The notes below the pieces were generated by a model. It did no database searches. It was not told where the DNA came from and was given only the letters and a program-made list of their open reading frames with translations. The position numbers were made by a program, and so were the translations under genes. A stretch of DNA of 64,000 bases from Chitinophagaceae bacterium (lineage in GTDB: Bacteria; Bacteroidota; Bacteroidia; Chitinophagales; Chitinophagaceae): contig JALNZE010000002.1 of assembly GCA_023229465.1 (NCBI GenBank), positions 257,532 to 321,531 of the forward strand. Direction: 5' to 3'. The number at the start of each line of letters is the position of its first letter. Within the stretch, counting starts at the first letter, position 1. This document shows positions 8,012 to 16,721 of this stretch, in pieces.

Positions 8012-10165
8012 TTAATAAATTATTATCTCTTCTTTACTAAAATTTGAAACCTTATTATTCTCATCACCTAGTTTTGCTGCATAACGTATTTTCTTTTGTC
8101 CTTTACCAGGTTCATGAATAAATTGTTTCCCTTTTTCAAACGGTGCCGTTATCAGCAATTTCCAATCCTCATTTTCATCCACTCTGTAATAGATATCAAC
8201 CATTATTTTTTTACCGATTAATTTTTCATCAATAGTTATTTTTAAAGTTACTTTTTCGGTGGCTTTATCATACAGTCCATTAATAACCGGGGCAGGAATT
8301 CGATTGTTTAATATCGTTTTCAAAATAATTGAATTAGAAAGTTTTGAATACATACCAGATTCATCCTTTGCTATCATGGCGTACACATATTGATTGTTGG
8401 AAAAAATGTTATTATCTTGATATGTTGTTATGTTAGAATTATTATTTCTAAAAATAGTATCATATTTTTCTTTGCCCATTATCCTCTTTAATAAGATATT
8501 ATATGTTACATCATCACTAGAAGAATTTATAAATTTTATATTAATTGAAGAATCACTAACCTTATAATCTGTTATTATTGGAGCAATTGGTGGTATAGTA
8601 TCCCTTCTTTTTAATTCAATAATCTTAGAAGGTCCTGATTGATTATAATGGGTGTCAAAAGCATAGAGTTTATAATATATATTTTTAGTAAGCGTATTTA
8701 AAGTGGTTGAATCGTATAAAATATATTTTGGACTATAGATACTATCATTAAATGTTTCTTCAATTACAGAAAATTCATGGTCTGCTTGATTTGCTTTTAA
8801 TAATTGATATCCCATAAAATCTTTTTCTTCGTTAGGTTGAATTGTTATAGTTATCTTTCCTAATGAATCGATAATGGCAGATGTAATTATTGGTGCATGT
8901 GGTGCTGTACTATCAATAAGTGTTACATAAGCAGGAAAAGAACGGCTGATATTACCCGCTGTATCAATAGCTTCCACTACATAGTAAATAGAACCATCTG
9001 GGTCAAAGTTTTTATCTACATACTTTCTGGTTAAAGTTGGGAGTAAATCTTTTGTGATTTTTTGATACCCTGTTTTTTCATTGCTACTTCTGCTGATGGT
9101 AAATCCTTTCAAATCACCGGCATCTTTTTCAATCATCTCCCAAGTCAATTCAATTTCTTTTGGCTTAATATGGTCGGCCGATTTTAGAAAGGGGGCTGGC
9201 GGCGGAGTTTGATCTGTTGGCATTGCAGAAAACTCACTTAATATTAATTCATCTGCAAAAAGCGTAGAAACAGTTACTCTGTAATGATACTTTTTATTGT
9301 TGATTAAACCAGCGTCTACAAAACCATAGTCTGTTTTATTAATATAACCAACGGGTTGTAGCTTTATGGAAGGCATATCTGTTAATTTTTTATAAGTAAT
9401 ACCATTATTATCAGAACGCTGAACATTGAAAGCATAATATTCTGTTGATTCAGGAAAAGTAAAACTGATACTTTTATCAGCTTCAATTACTTTAATAGTT
9501 GTATCATTTCTTAAATAAGCAGCATTAAAATTTTTACACTGTACTTGTACATACACCCAGTCATCCAGATTAGTTTTTATTGGCTGATTGACCCGAATTC
9601 TGTAAACATATGTTGTACCAGCAACTACATCAAAATCAGAAATTCTAAGGGCTAAACCTTCTGCTGCCAATTTGCTTCTGTTAGCAGCAATTAATGTAAA
9701 TCCAAATTTCATACTGGCATTATCTCGCTGTTCTTTCAATGATTTCAAATCATCACTCAACACATCTCCTTTCATTGCAGATGCAGCACTATCTGAAAAT
9801 GCCATGGCTAAACCAGCCAGCTTCAATTCATTACTATCTGTAAATGCAGCATTCTTATATCCAGCTTCCCACTTCGCTTCATTCCACCTAACAAAAGGAG
9901 ATGCTTTCAATGGCAGATAGCGGAGTTTTTCTATTGCTGTATTATTAACAACAACAGATTTTTCAATAATGTAACCTAACTTATTTGCAGTATTAAATAA
10001 AGCAGGAGTAGTTGCAAAATATCGCAGCACAATATGATCTGCATAGCTACGGGCAACTAATGCAATTGGCTTTTTATTCTCGGTCTGTGTTATACCTGTT
10101 ATTGTAAAAATAATCGCCAGAATGAGCAGTAACAATTTTCGTATATGAAGTGTAATCATTGTCAT
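8012..10165 (-). CDS. Secreted fibronectin type III-like multidomain protein
   Basis: 717 aa with an N-terminal signal/anchor segment (IRKLLLLILAIIFTITGITQT). Residues from about 325 to 620 contain at least three successive FN3-like units, each beginning with a PPxxP or APxxP linker (TPPPAPFL, TAPHAPII, IPPIAPII) and ending in tyrosine-rich strands such as IYYVVEAIDTAGN and IYYKLYAFD. There is no enzymatic motif, C-terminal sorting domain or membrane anchor at the end. The part at 8200-8900 is visibly more AT-rich than surrounding genes. It is the second gene of the operon, only 11 bp after the 1630-aa gene. Function unknown; the FN3 architecture suggests binding to partner proteins or glycans. 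Confidence 0.7.
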   Translation of the reverse strand: MTMITLHIRKLLLLILAIIFTITGITQTENKKPIALVARSYADHIVLRYFATTPALFNTANKLGYIIEKSVVVNNTAIEKLRYLPLKASPFVRWNEAKWEAGYKNAAFTDSNELKLAGLAMAFSDSAASAMKGDVLSDDLKSLKEQRDNASMKFGFTLIAANRSKLAAEGLALRISDFDVVAGTTYVYRIRVNQPIKTNLDDWVYVQVQCKNFNAAYLRNDTTIKVIEADKSISFTFPESTEYYAFNVQRSDNNGITYKKLTDMPSIKLQPVGYINKTDYGFVDAGLINNKKYHYRVTVSTLFADELILSEFSAMPTDQTPPPAPFLKSADHIKPKEIELTWEMIEKDAGDLKGFTISRSSNEKTGYQKITKDLLPTLTRKYVDKNFDPDGSIYYVVEAIDTAGNISRSFPAYVTLIDSTAPHAPIITSAIIDSLGKITITIQPNEEKDFMGYQLLKANQADHEFSVIEETFNDSIYSPKYILYDSTTLNTLTKNIYYKLYAFDTHYNQSGPSKIIELKRRDTIPPIAPIITDYKVSDSSINIKFINSSSDDVTYNILLKRIMGKEKYDTIFRNNNSNITTYQDNNIFSNNQYVYAMIAKDESGMYSKLSNSIILKTILNNRIPAPVINGLYDKATEKVTLKITIDEKLIGKKIMVDIYYRVDENEDWKLLITAPFEKGKQFIHEPGKGQKKIRYAAKLGDENNKVSNFSKEEIIIY

Positions 10166-10176
10166 AATGTTTTAGC

Positions 10177-13100
10177 TTACAAAGTCTTCTTAAGGGAATT
10201 TGATGATCCGGAGATAGCGGTATTTACGGGGTCTGAGTTTGTTTTAAACCACAATTTCTCTGTTTGTACTATGGCCACATTGGTATCTTTCTTTTTTACA
10301 GGTTTCCATACTCCACCAATCATTTCTTCTAACTTACCCACAATCTGAAACCGATAACTGGTATTCGCCTTTAAAGGATTAGTAAGAAATTTCGTTTTAG
10401 TAAGTACAAATCGCTTTGCACCAAACATATCTGCACTTGCAGGCAATAAGGCAACCAAATTTGCATTCGTATTTGCCGTTGTTGTAGAAGTAGAAACTCC
10501 GCTAATTTTATTGGCAGTCATTGAAGGTGCTGCAACCATTCCTCCCGGCTGATTAACATTACCACTTAGGGAATCTTGCTTTAACGTAACAGTATAATTA
10601 GCCCTGAATTGTCTTACTATAATTTCACCAGAAGATTGTTGCTCTTCTACTTCAAATGGTTCATTGTAAGGATAGTTGAGTAGTACGGAAAAATCAGTTG
10701 TACGGGGTACATTAGTAGTGCCCGGAGTGACAATATTCTTAATCAGTGAATAATTTAATGAATCAGCTACATTTTGCTGGGTGTAAGTGCTGGAAGCAGG
10801 GTCTGGAGTTTGTTCTGTTCCGGCACATTGGTTACCACTAACAAAATATTTATGAAAGCCCACACCATACCCGGCAATAGAGAAATCTCCATTCAACTCC
10901 CCTTCTATAAATGTTGGGTTAGGAAACTCTGCTGTGGCATAAGCAGCAGCCGAAACCCTGCCCAACTCTCCAGAAGCGGACCCAGCCAATGGAAGGCTGT
11001 AGTTATAATTGAGTATTGCTCCAGCATACACCGCTATACTCATCTTAGCCCTCCAGCCCTTCCCAAATCCTGTACAATTTGCATATTGTAGTAAAGAAGC
11101 AGCAATTTCTCCACCTGCTACAATACTATAATTGATATCAAGGAAGCGTCGACAATCACATACACTTCCATGAAAGTCTACTACACTCCACCCACTAGAA
11201 GTTTTGTAGTTAATGCCCAGTCCAAATGCAAAACCTTTAGCCGACTGGTATTTATTATCGCCAGTTGCAGTTTCTGTAAATGCAGGTAAAGAGTAGCCAA
11301 TAGAGGCAAATCCATTTCTTGTTTCTCTCATAAAGCCTTTGGGAATATCATTGCCTAAATCGTTACCAAACATCAGGTATGATTGTATATCAACACCTGA
11401 AATTCTAACAATCATTGGTGTATCAGGAATGCCCGCTTTAAAATACCACTTATTCGTTTTACTGTTTACATATAACCGGGTAGAAATAGGTGTTGGGGTA
11501 GATATTGGGTCTTTATTAATATTCAGCAGTGTATTCATGCTGAATATTTTATTGGGAAAATCATATTTTACATTGATAGCGCCATTGGCAAATGCCTGTG
11601 CTTCTTCCCCAATCTTAGCACCGCAATTGAACAAACCATCAAACTGAATAAAATTCATACCTCCTGTTGAATTGAATTCAGCAGATAGTGCCACACTTCC
11701 GTTAAAAGTTTCTTCTTTAGGGGTTGTGGCAATAATGGCTTTCGCTTTAAAGCCCATTTTAACCGTTGCATCTGGTGTAAATACCGCTCCACCAAATGTA
11801 CTGGCAGCCGCAGTTGCAGGATTAAATATTACCGGTGGCGTCATATTCATACGACTATACACACCTGCACCAAACCCTCTGAATGCAACACCCGTCATAA
11901 AAACAATACCCGGTGGCGGTAAATTTACCTGTGCTTCTACCATCCAGTATTTAAAACCAACGCCATTACTACCAGGTATATATTTCGTGTTACCAAAAAC
12001 TGCCCCTGCCTGTATAGCCATGTTCAGTGTAGTAAATTTGGCTTGTAATTCTCCTTTAAATCCATTGCCATATATAACATCATTTTTATAAAACTCTACC
12101 GAACCCTTAATCTTAACAGCTGGCATGGTAGCATCAATATGAATGCTTTTTACTTGTACTCCTAAATACTTAGGTTTGAGTTGTGTGAGAAAACCAAAAT
12201 CAGCTTTTACTGCTGCCGTAATTACACCTGGGTCATTTGTATTAATTGCTCCCATCGTTTGTGACTGGGCGGTAATAGTATTCAAATTAGCAATAGAACC
12301 AGTATTGCTGGAAGATGATGGTGGTGTGTACTTTTCAGACTCAATAGCACCTCTAAGCACAATCTTGGTATCTCCACTAATGGCAATATTGGAATTTTCA
12401 CTGCCAATATTTATTTTGGCTACCAGTTCAACACCTCCTTTAAATAAATATTGTTTTTCTGTTCCTGTTCCAATAGGGTCTATTTTTGGTTTAACATCAG
12501 TTATTGTAAAAGCAAAACCAGATAGTTTTTTTTGAGGGCTGGCAAAAGACCACTGGCCCGGATTAAAGCTAAAATTATCAGCAGTTCCTGTAACATATGT
12601 CATTCCTAAATGTTGAAAATTGCATGAAAGGTCTAAATCAAGTGGCAGTACGCTACCGGGATCAATAATTTTTCCAGAAGGGTAATATATACTTCCATTA
12701 ATGTCAATATCAAAACTAATTGCTCTTTTCTTGTTTACTTTTGAAAGGGTAAGATTTAGAGTAGAGGTTTGATCAATTTGTAGCTTTCCTTCTCCTAAAA
12801 ATTTCGAAGTAATATCTCCTCCTGGTTTTAAAGAAAAAACAATTGAAGAATTATTAGAAGCAAATAAAGCCGAATAATTTAAAGCATTGGAGACATTGTC
12901 GGTTGAGCTTAATGGCAATGTTATTTTACCTAACATTTTACCTTCGGTAAGCGTTCCATTTGCAAAACTAACACTAACAGTGTCTATACTTGCACCTAGA
13001 TTTCCAATATTAGCTTTGGGGAAATTAATTACGTTATTTGCAAATATTTTTCCTGAAAGCCCATACTCATCTATTATTAAATTTTGAGCAATAATTTCAA

Positions 13101-15069
13101 TTTTTTTACTGGTATCGGCATAACTTCTTAATTCATCTGGCAGAGTAAGTTTGAAGTTTTTTAAATAAAACCCTGAAAAGAAATTATTTGTATTGCCGGC
13201 ATAACCTGTAGGAAATACCATTCCCGTTGGATTTGCAACAAAAGAATGATCATAGGCTATAACAGCAGATTCAATACCCAAACCTTTCGCATTAGGTATA
13301 ATACAGGCAGGTAATGTACCTTCTGCCAAAAAATCAGTCCATTTAGATGTATTAAATTGGAAATTAAAACTAACATTGGTTTTTGTTGTATCAACCGGCA
13401 CAAGCCACTCTTTAGGCAAATCCATATCAACATCAATATTATATTTCCAAAAGTCGGTGTTGGTACCACTAAATACTATTCCGTTTCCAATATGCCCTGA
13501 TGCTTCTTTATTAAATGTGAGTTTAAGATTTTCTGTCCCGGTATTAGCATATGAAACAACCAAAGGCTCCATTAATTTCAACGAACCAACAACTCCATTT
13601 AATCCACTATTTGTAAATTTTATTCCAACTCCATGTAATCCTATTGACTCTGTTCCATATAATGAATTACTTGGGTTTTTAAAAATCTTCTCCGTATTTA
13701 AAGATGCTATAGCTTCAAATTCAGCAAAATCAGGCCTGAAAATCATTTCTGTAAAACCAAATGCGTTTGAGGTATCGCCATTTTTAAAATACCCAACCGG
13801 CATATTAATGGGTTGAATGGCTAATAAACTATCAACTTGATTTGCAGCAGGTACAAGTGGTTTTAAATATTTATTGCTTTTGATATATTGGGATACTGAT
13901 TTCAATTGGCTTATAGTCCAAGCTCCCCCGTAATTATTAACATTTGTTGCATTAACCAGAAACTGCACAGGATAAACTTGATTTGGATCTGTATTTGTAT
14001 AAATAGCACCGCCACATAATTTATCCTGATTGTTAATCTTTATTCCCTTAAATTTTATATTAAAAATACCTAACCATTTTACTCTTACCGTTCCTACACC
14101 AGTTAAAGAATCATTCGTACCTGTTGGTACAGCAGTAAACTTCATCTTAAAATCATCTGATAGACTGATTTCATCACCAATAGCAAATGTTTTTGTTGAG
14201 ATAGTTCCACATGCTGTTGTATTGGTTGTATTGTTATTTTCAGTTCCGGTTTTAAAAACAGTAAAATCGCTTTTGCCATTATTTGTTCCATAAGTTTTAC
14301 CATTTAATCCCATTGCTTGCACTTGCCATACAAATTGACAAGTAGAAGGAGTTAGACAAGATGGATCAATTAAATTGGTTACTATAGTTTGAGAAACATT
14401 TATGATATCTTTTATTACCAAAGGCTGACTTTGATTTATTACCTGAGTGGGGGTTTGCCCACTAGCTATTTTCCATACTTTTAATTGATAGGTTACTTGT
14501 TCGTTGGGGTTTGGCACAACAGATGTCCACTTAAATATTACTGGCTTAGATACCATACTTGTATTGAAATTTGAATTATCTACCGGTAAAATATTTTGTG
14601 GTTTTATATATGAAACATTTGTTGATTTAATAGTAAAAGCCTTGCATTTTTCTTCACTTATAGGATTATTTAATGGTCCGCCGTAAAACCTAACACATAA
14701 CTCATATTCTCCCGGGGCCAAAGTACAATTCTGTCCTAATAAACTAACTGCAATTGGTCCATTCCAAATTTTATTGACAGAAGTGAAATTTGGATTTGGT
14801 GCACTATTTTTTGTATAAGTACCACAAACTTTAGAACCAGATTTTTTTATCAAAACCAATATTTTACATTCTTCTAATTGTGGATCTAATTTTCCGGCCA
14901 ACGGCCTATACGATACATTTATACTAAAAAAGTTTTGCCCAGTTCCCCAATTGGCTGTATTGGCATCGGGGTTGGCCGGCAACGAAATATTAATACCTGT
15001 AATAGGGTAAGATTGTGCAAACAATTGCACTGAAACCACCAGCAATAAAAGTGTGAGCGTTTTTTTCAT
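10177..15069 (-). CDS. Giant secreted TANFOR-like protein
   Basis: 1630 aa with a clear signal peptide (MKKTLTLLLLVVSVQLFAQ). Residues about 20-250 form a beta-sandwich-like region with paired cysteines and FKWTSVVP/TYQLKVWKI segments, shared with the last gene of the operon. The centre is a long series of glycine/asparagine-rich beta segments. Around residues 970-1090 are VEFYKNDVIYGNGFKGEL, KYWMVEAQVN and FRGFGAGVYSRM, resembling from memory the so-called TANFOR proteins of Bacteroidota, whose function is unknown. A cysteine-rich stretch (GSVCDCRRFLD, GNQCAG) follows. No T9SS sorting domain or membrane anchor is visible. It heads the operon and has a promoter with tandem repeats at 15105-15200. 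Coding status is certain; the family label is tentative. Confidence 0.72.
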   Translation of the reverse strand: MKKTLTLLLLVVSVQLFAQSYPITGINISLPANPDANTANWGTGQNFFSINVSYRPLAGKLDPQLEECKILVLIKKSGSKVCGTYTKNSAPNPNFTSVNKIWNGPIAVSLLGQNCTLAPGEYELCVRFYGGPLNNPISEEKCKAFTIKSTNVSYIKPQNILPVDNSNFNTSMVSKPVIFKWTSVVPNPNEQVTYQLKVWKIASGQTPTQVINQSQPLVIKDIINVSQTIVTNLIDPSCLTPSTCQFVWQVQAMGLNGKTYGTNNGKSDFTVFKTGTENNNTTNTTACGTISTKTFAIGDEISLSDDFKMKFTAVPTGTNDSLTGVGTVRVKWLGIFNIKFKGIKINNQDKLCGGAIYTNTDPNQVYPVQFLVNATNVNNYGGAWTISQLKSVSQYIKSNKYLKPLVPAANQVDSLLAIQPINMPVGYFKNGDTSNAFGFTEMIFRPDFAEFEAIASLNTEKIFKNPSNSLYGTESIGLHGVGIKFTNSGLNGVVGSLKLMEPLVVSYANTGTENLKLTFNKEASGHIGNGIVFSGTNTDFWKYNIDVDMDLPKEWLVPVDTTKTNVSFNFQFNTSKWTDFLAEGTLPACIIPNAKGLGIESAVIAYDHSFVANPTGMVFPTGYAGNTNNFFSGFYLKNFKLTLPDELRSYADTSKKIEIIAQNLIIDEYGLSGKIFANNVINFPKANIGNLGASIDTVSVSFANGTLTEGKMLGKITLPLSSTDNVSNALNYSALFASNNSSIVFSLKPGGDITSKFLGEGKLQIDQTSTLNLTLSKVNKKRAISFDIDINGSIYYPSGKIIDPGSVLPLDLDLSCNFQHLGMTYVTGTADNFSFNPGQWSFASPQKKLSGFAFTITDVKPKIDPIGTGTEKQYLFKGGVELVAKINIGSENSNIAISGDTKIVLRGAIESEKYTPPSSSSNTGSIANLNTITAQSQTMGAINTNDPGVITAAVKADFGFLTQLKPKYLGVQVKSIHIDATMPAVKIKGSVEFYKNDVIYGNGFKGELQAKFTTLNMAIQAGAVFGNTKYIPGSNGVGFKYWMVEAQVNLPPPGIVFMTGVAFRGFGAGVYSRMNMTPPVIFNPATAAASTFGGAVFTPDATVKMGFKAKAIIATTPKEETFNGSVALSAEFNSTGGMNFIQFDGLFNCGAKIGEEAQAFANGAINVKYDFPNKIFSMNTLLNINKDPISTPTPISTRLYVNSKTNKWYFKAGIPDTPMIVRISGVDIQSYLMFGNDLGNDIPKGFMRETRNGFASIGYSLPAFTETATGDNKYQSAKGFAFGLGINYKTSSGWSVVDFHGSVCDCRRFLDINYSIVAGGEIAASLLQYANCTGFGKGWRAKMSIAVYAGAILNYNYSLPLAGSASGELGRVSAAAYATAEFPNPTFIEGELNGDFSIAGYGVGFHKYFVSGNQCAGTEQTPDPASSTYTQQNVADSLNYSLIKNIVTPGTTNVPRTTDFSVLLNYPYNEPFEVEEQQSSGEIIVRQFRANYTVTLKQDSLSGNVNQPGGMVAAPSMTANKISGVSTSTTTANTNANLVALLPASADMFGAKRFVLTKTKFLTNPLKANTSYRFQIVGKLEEMIGGVWKPVKKKDTNVAIVQTEKLWFKTNSDPVNTAISGSSNSLKKTL

Positions 15070-15104
15070 TGAGAGGGTAATTTAACGAACATTGTAAACC
15101 AGTA

Positions 15105-15135
15105 CTAAAATAGTTTTATATTTAAAAATGCACAA
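15105..15135 (-). promoter_or_regulatory. Promoter of the giant-protein operon
   Basis: On the minus strand, TTG (15133-15135), exactly 20 nt, then TATTTTAG (15105-15112), one mismatch from the Bacteroidota -7 consensus TAnnTTTG. A start site about 7 nt further would give a leader of roughly 30 nt before the ATG at 15069. The same TTG-N20-TATTTTAG arrangement precedes the gene at 15279-15977. Confidence 0.6.
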
Positions 15136-15161
15136 GCCTGCCTGTGCAATGTCGGGGTTTA

Positions 15162-15200
15162 GTTGCGTGAGTGAGGCTTGTGGTTGAGTGAGTGGTAAAC
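15162..15200 (-). promoter_or_regulatory. Tandem-repeat operator, probable LytTR binding site (site A)
   Basis: On the minus strand two identical CACTCAC heptamers lie at 15188-15194 and 15167-15173, exactly 21 bp apart. The first is inside TTTACCACTCACTCA. This 15-mer is identical to that in site B at 16090-16104, and the distance to the -33 TTG is also the same. Two direct repeats two helical turns apart are the known architecture for LytTR-domain response regulators (AgrA, ComE type), and such a regulator is encoded at 19730-20506. Binding is inferred. Confidence 0.55.
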
Positions 15201-15278
15201 GGATAGCCGATTGCATGATGGATACTGCAGCATCCACTAACAGTTGAAATTCCCGACACTTGTGACAGCGAGGTTCAT

Positions 15279-15977
15279 TTAAAATTTAAAATCATGCATC
15301 ATCTGACCCGGATCATGAAAAAGAATCGAGCCATCCTTCTCTTTGGTATATAGCAAAGCCATCACCTGGGTGTATCGTTTCTGCTTACCACTTGTAATGG
15401 CTTTCCGGGCATTGGCGTAAGTTTTTTTGATAGTTTCGACATCCACAAGTCTGGAATCCGGATTTTTCTTAGCCCTGGCACTCGCAGCAAGCTCATGTGC
15501 CCAAAGCACGGCATTTGCTTCTGAATTTGCTGCAAGACCATCGTCCCAAAACTCAGCCGCATATTTATTCCCGCCAAGCCATTGAACACGAAAATCAGAT
15601 TCATTTACAAATTTCTTTTGGTCCGTATTTCCAAAATCATTGAAAATCAGCATAAATATCCCAAAATCGAAATGTGCCTGGTCAGTATAATCCCTAAGTG
15701 ATTTTAAAAATATATCATTGTATTGATTTTGCTTTTCTTCAGGCCATGATTCCATTTTTGCTTTCTTCAATTTGTTCTCTTCAGAAGCCGGGTCCGCTCT
15801 TTTTGCAGACATCGCCAAATCGGTTATCGCCCTTCCTTTGATTAATAGGAATATGGGATCATTTTTACCGAGGTAAACAGGTGTCCCATTCTTTGTTTGA
15901 TTATTAAGCATTGTACTCATAGCGTCTGACATTTGTATAGTAACCAACAGCATTAAAAATATTAGTGTCTTTTTCAT
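15279..15977 (-). CDS. Secreted orphan protein, putative member of the LytTR regulon
   Basis: 232 aa with a signal peptide (MKKTLIFLMLLVTIQMSDAM). The mature part is charged and probably largely helical: a lysine/glutamate-rich stretch around residues 60-80, FDFGIFMLIFNDFGN near 105-118, WLGGNKYAAEFWDDG near 135, and a helical tail up to HDPGQMMHDFKF. No family is recognised, and there is no cysteine motif or recognisable catalytic signature. It is monocistronic, flanked by the giant operon (210 bp downstream) and the two-component operon. Its promoter region aligns without gaps to that of the giant operon, so the two units are probably co-regulated. Function unknown. Confidence 0.7.
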   Translation of the reverse strand: MKKTLIFLMLLVTIQMSDAMSTMLNNQTKNGTPVYLGKNDPIFLLIKGRAITDLAMSAKRADPASEENKLKKAKMESWPEEKQNQYNDIFLKSLRDYTDQAHFDFGIFMLIFNDFGNTDQKKFVNESDFRVQWLGGNKYAAEFWDDGLAANSEANAVLWAHELAASARAKKNPDSRLVDVETIKKTYANARKAITSGKQKRYTQVMALLYTKEKDGSILFHDPGQMMHDFKF

Positions 15978-16009
15978 TGAAGATTGTTTTAGTATTGGTT
16001 AAGCCTATA

Positions 16010-16040
16010 CTAAAATAGGCCCGGATATAAGCAAGTGCAA
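16010..16040 (-). promoter_or_regulatory. Promoter of the 232-aa secreted orphan
   Basis: Minus strand: TTG at 16038-16040, 20 nt, TATTTTAG at 16010-16017, inside an 11-nt block (CTATTTTAGTA) identical to the giant-operon promoter. Upstream, TTGCACAGGCAG is also identical and at the same offset in both. The predicted leader to the ATG at 15977 is about 25-30 nt. Confidence 0.6.
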
Positions 16041-16066
16041 TGCTGCCTGTGCAAAACCTACGTTTA

Positions 16067-16104
16067 ATTGTGTAAGTGAAGCATCTGAGTGAGTGAGTGG
16101 TAAA
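16067..16104 (-). promoter_or_regulatory. Tandem-repeat operator, probable LytTR binding site (site B)
   Basis: Minus-strand CACTCAC at 16093-16099 and CACTTAC at 16072-16078, 21 bp apart, within the same TTTACCACTCACTCA context and at the same distance from the -33 element as site A. Probably bound by the neighbouring LytTR regulator; this is inference from spacing and recurrence. Confidence 0.55.
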
Positions 16105-16139
16105 GGAATAACCAATTGCCTGATGGGTAGTTTAGAATT

Positions 16140-16673
16140 CTATTTTTTAATTCTTTTTCCCTTCTTGTCAATGTAATACCAATTATCACTTAACCAAATG
16201 CTATGCTCTCCATTTGACTGTATTTTACAATGTGTACTAACCTTCGCTTCTCCCTCCTCAAATGGAAAGGCACAATCAAACTGAGGATTAATCAAAACTT
16301 TTCCGGTAGTAGCGTCTGCAAAACCAATTTTACTATTTTCTATCATTCTAAAAAGTCCATCTGATGGATAGTCAGGGCCATTGTCAAAAATGAATACTTT
16401 ATATAAAACTTTTTCCTGTCTGTTAATAGCAACAAAGCCAAAGTTTTTCTTTAATACTATAGCATAGGTGTTAAAGGTATCTGTAAAACAAAATTGATAT
16501 TTTCCTTGCGGAATAATTATTGCTCCCTTTTGATCCTTATAGCCATATTCATTCTTAGTTGTATCGTAAAATGAAAGCAGGTAGTCATTTGTTTTAACAG
16601 GCTGTCCACAACTTGCCAGGATACAAAAAAGAAGTAAAAATTGTACAAAATTTATTTTTTGATTTCCTGTCAT
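16140..16673 (-). CDS. WG-repeat lipoprotein
   Basis: 177 aa. The N-terminal hydrophobic segment ends in LLLFCILASCGQP, a lipoprotein signal with lipidated cysteine near residue 22. The body contains WG-like repeats: YGYKDQKGAIIIPQGKYQFC, then FGFVAINRQEKVLYKVF, then IGFADATTGKVLINPQFDCAFPFEEGEAKV, ending in WYYIDKKGKRI. WG repeats are predicted beta-propeller-like units of unknown biochemical role, often on bacterial surfaces. It follows the histidine kinase by 48 bp and is probably the third gene of the regulator-kinase-lipoprotein operon. It could be a sensory partner of the propeller kinase, but nothing in the sequence proves that. Confidence 0.72.
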   Translation of the reverse strand: MTGNQKINFVQFLLLFCILASCGQPVKTNDYLLSFYDTTKNEYGYKDQKGAIIIPQGKYQFCFTDTFNTYAIVLKKNFGFVAINRQEKVLYKVFIFDNGPDYPSDGLFRMIENSKIGFADATTGKVLINPQFDCAFPFEEGEAKVSTHCKIQSNGEHSIWLSDNWYYIDKKGKRIKK

Positions 16674-16721
16674 AAAGTAGTTTTTATTGTTCCCGCCTGG
16701 GTGTTGTTGCGGAATTCAGTT

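Noticed and set aside
11672..12091. 139-codon and similar plus-strand frames across 10.7-14.7 kb
   Set aside because: Antisense to the 1630-aa gene; they follow from the repetitive composition of that gene and lack signal or domain features.
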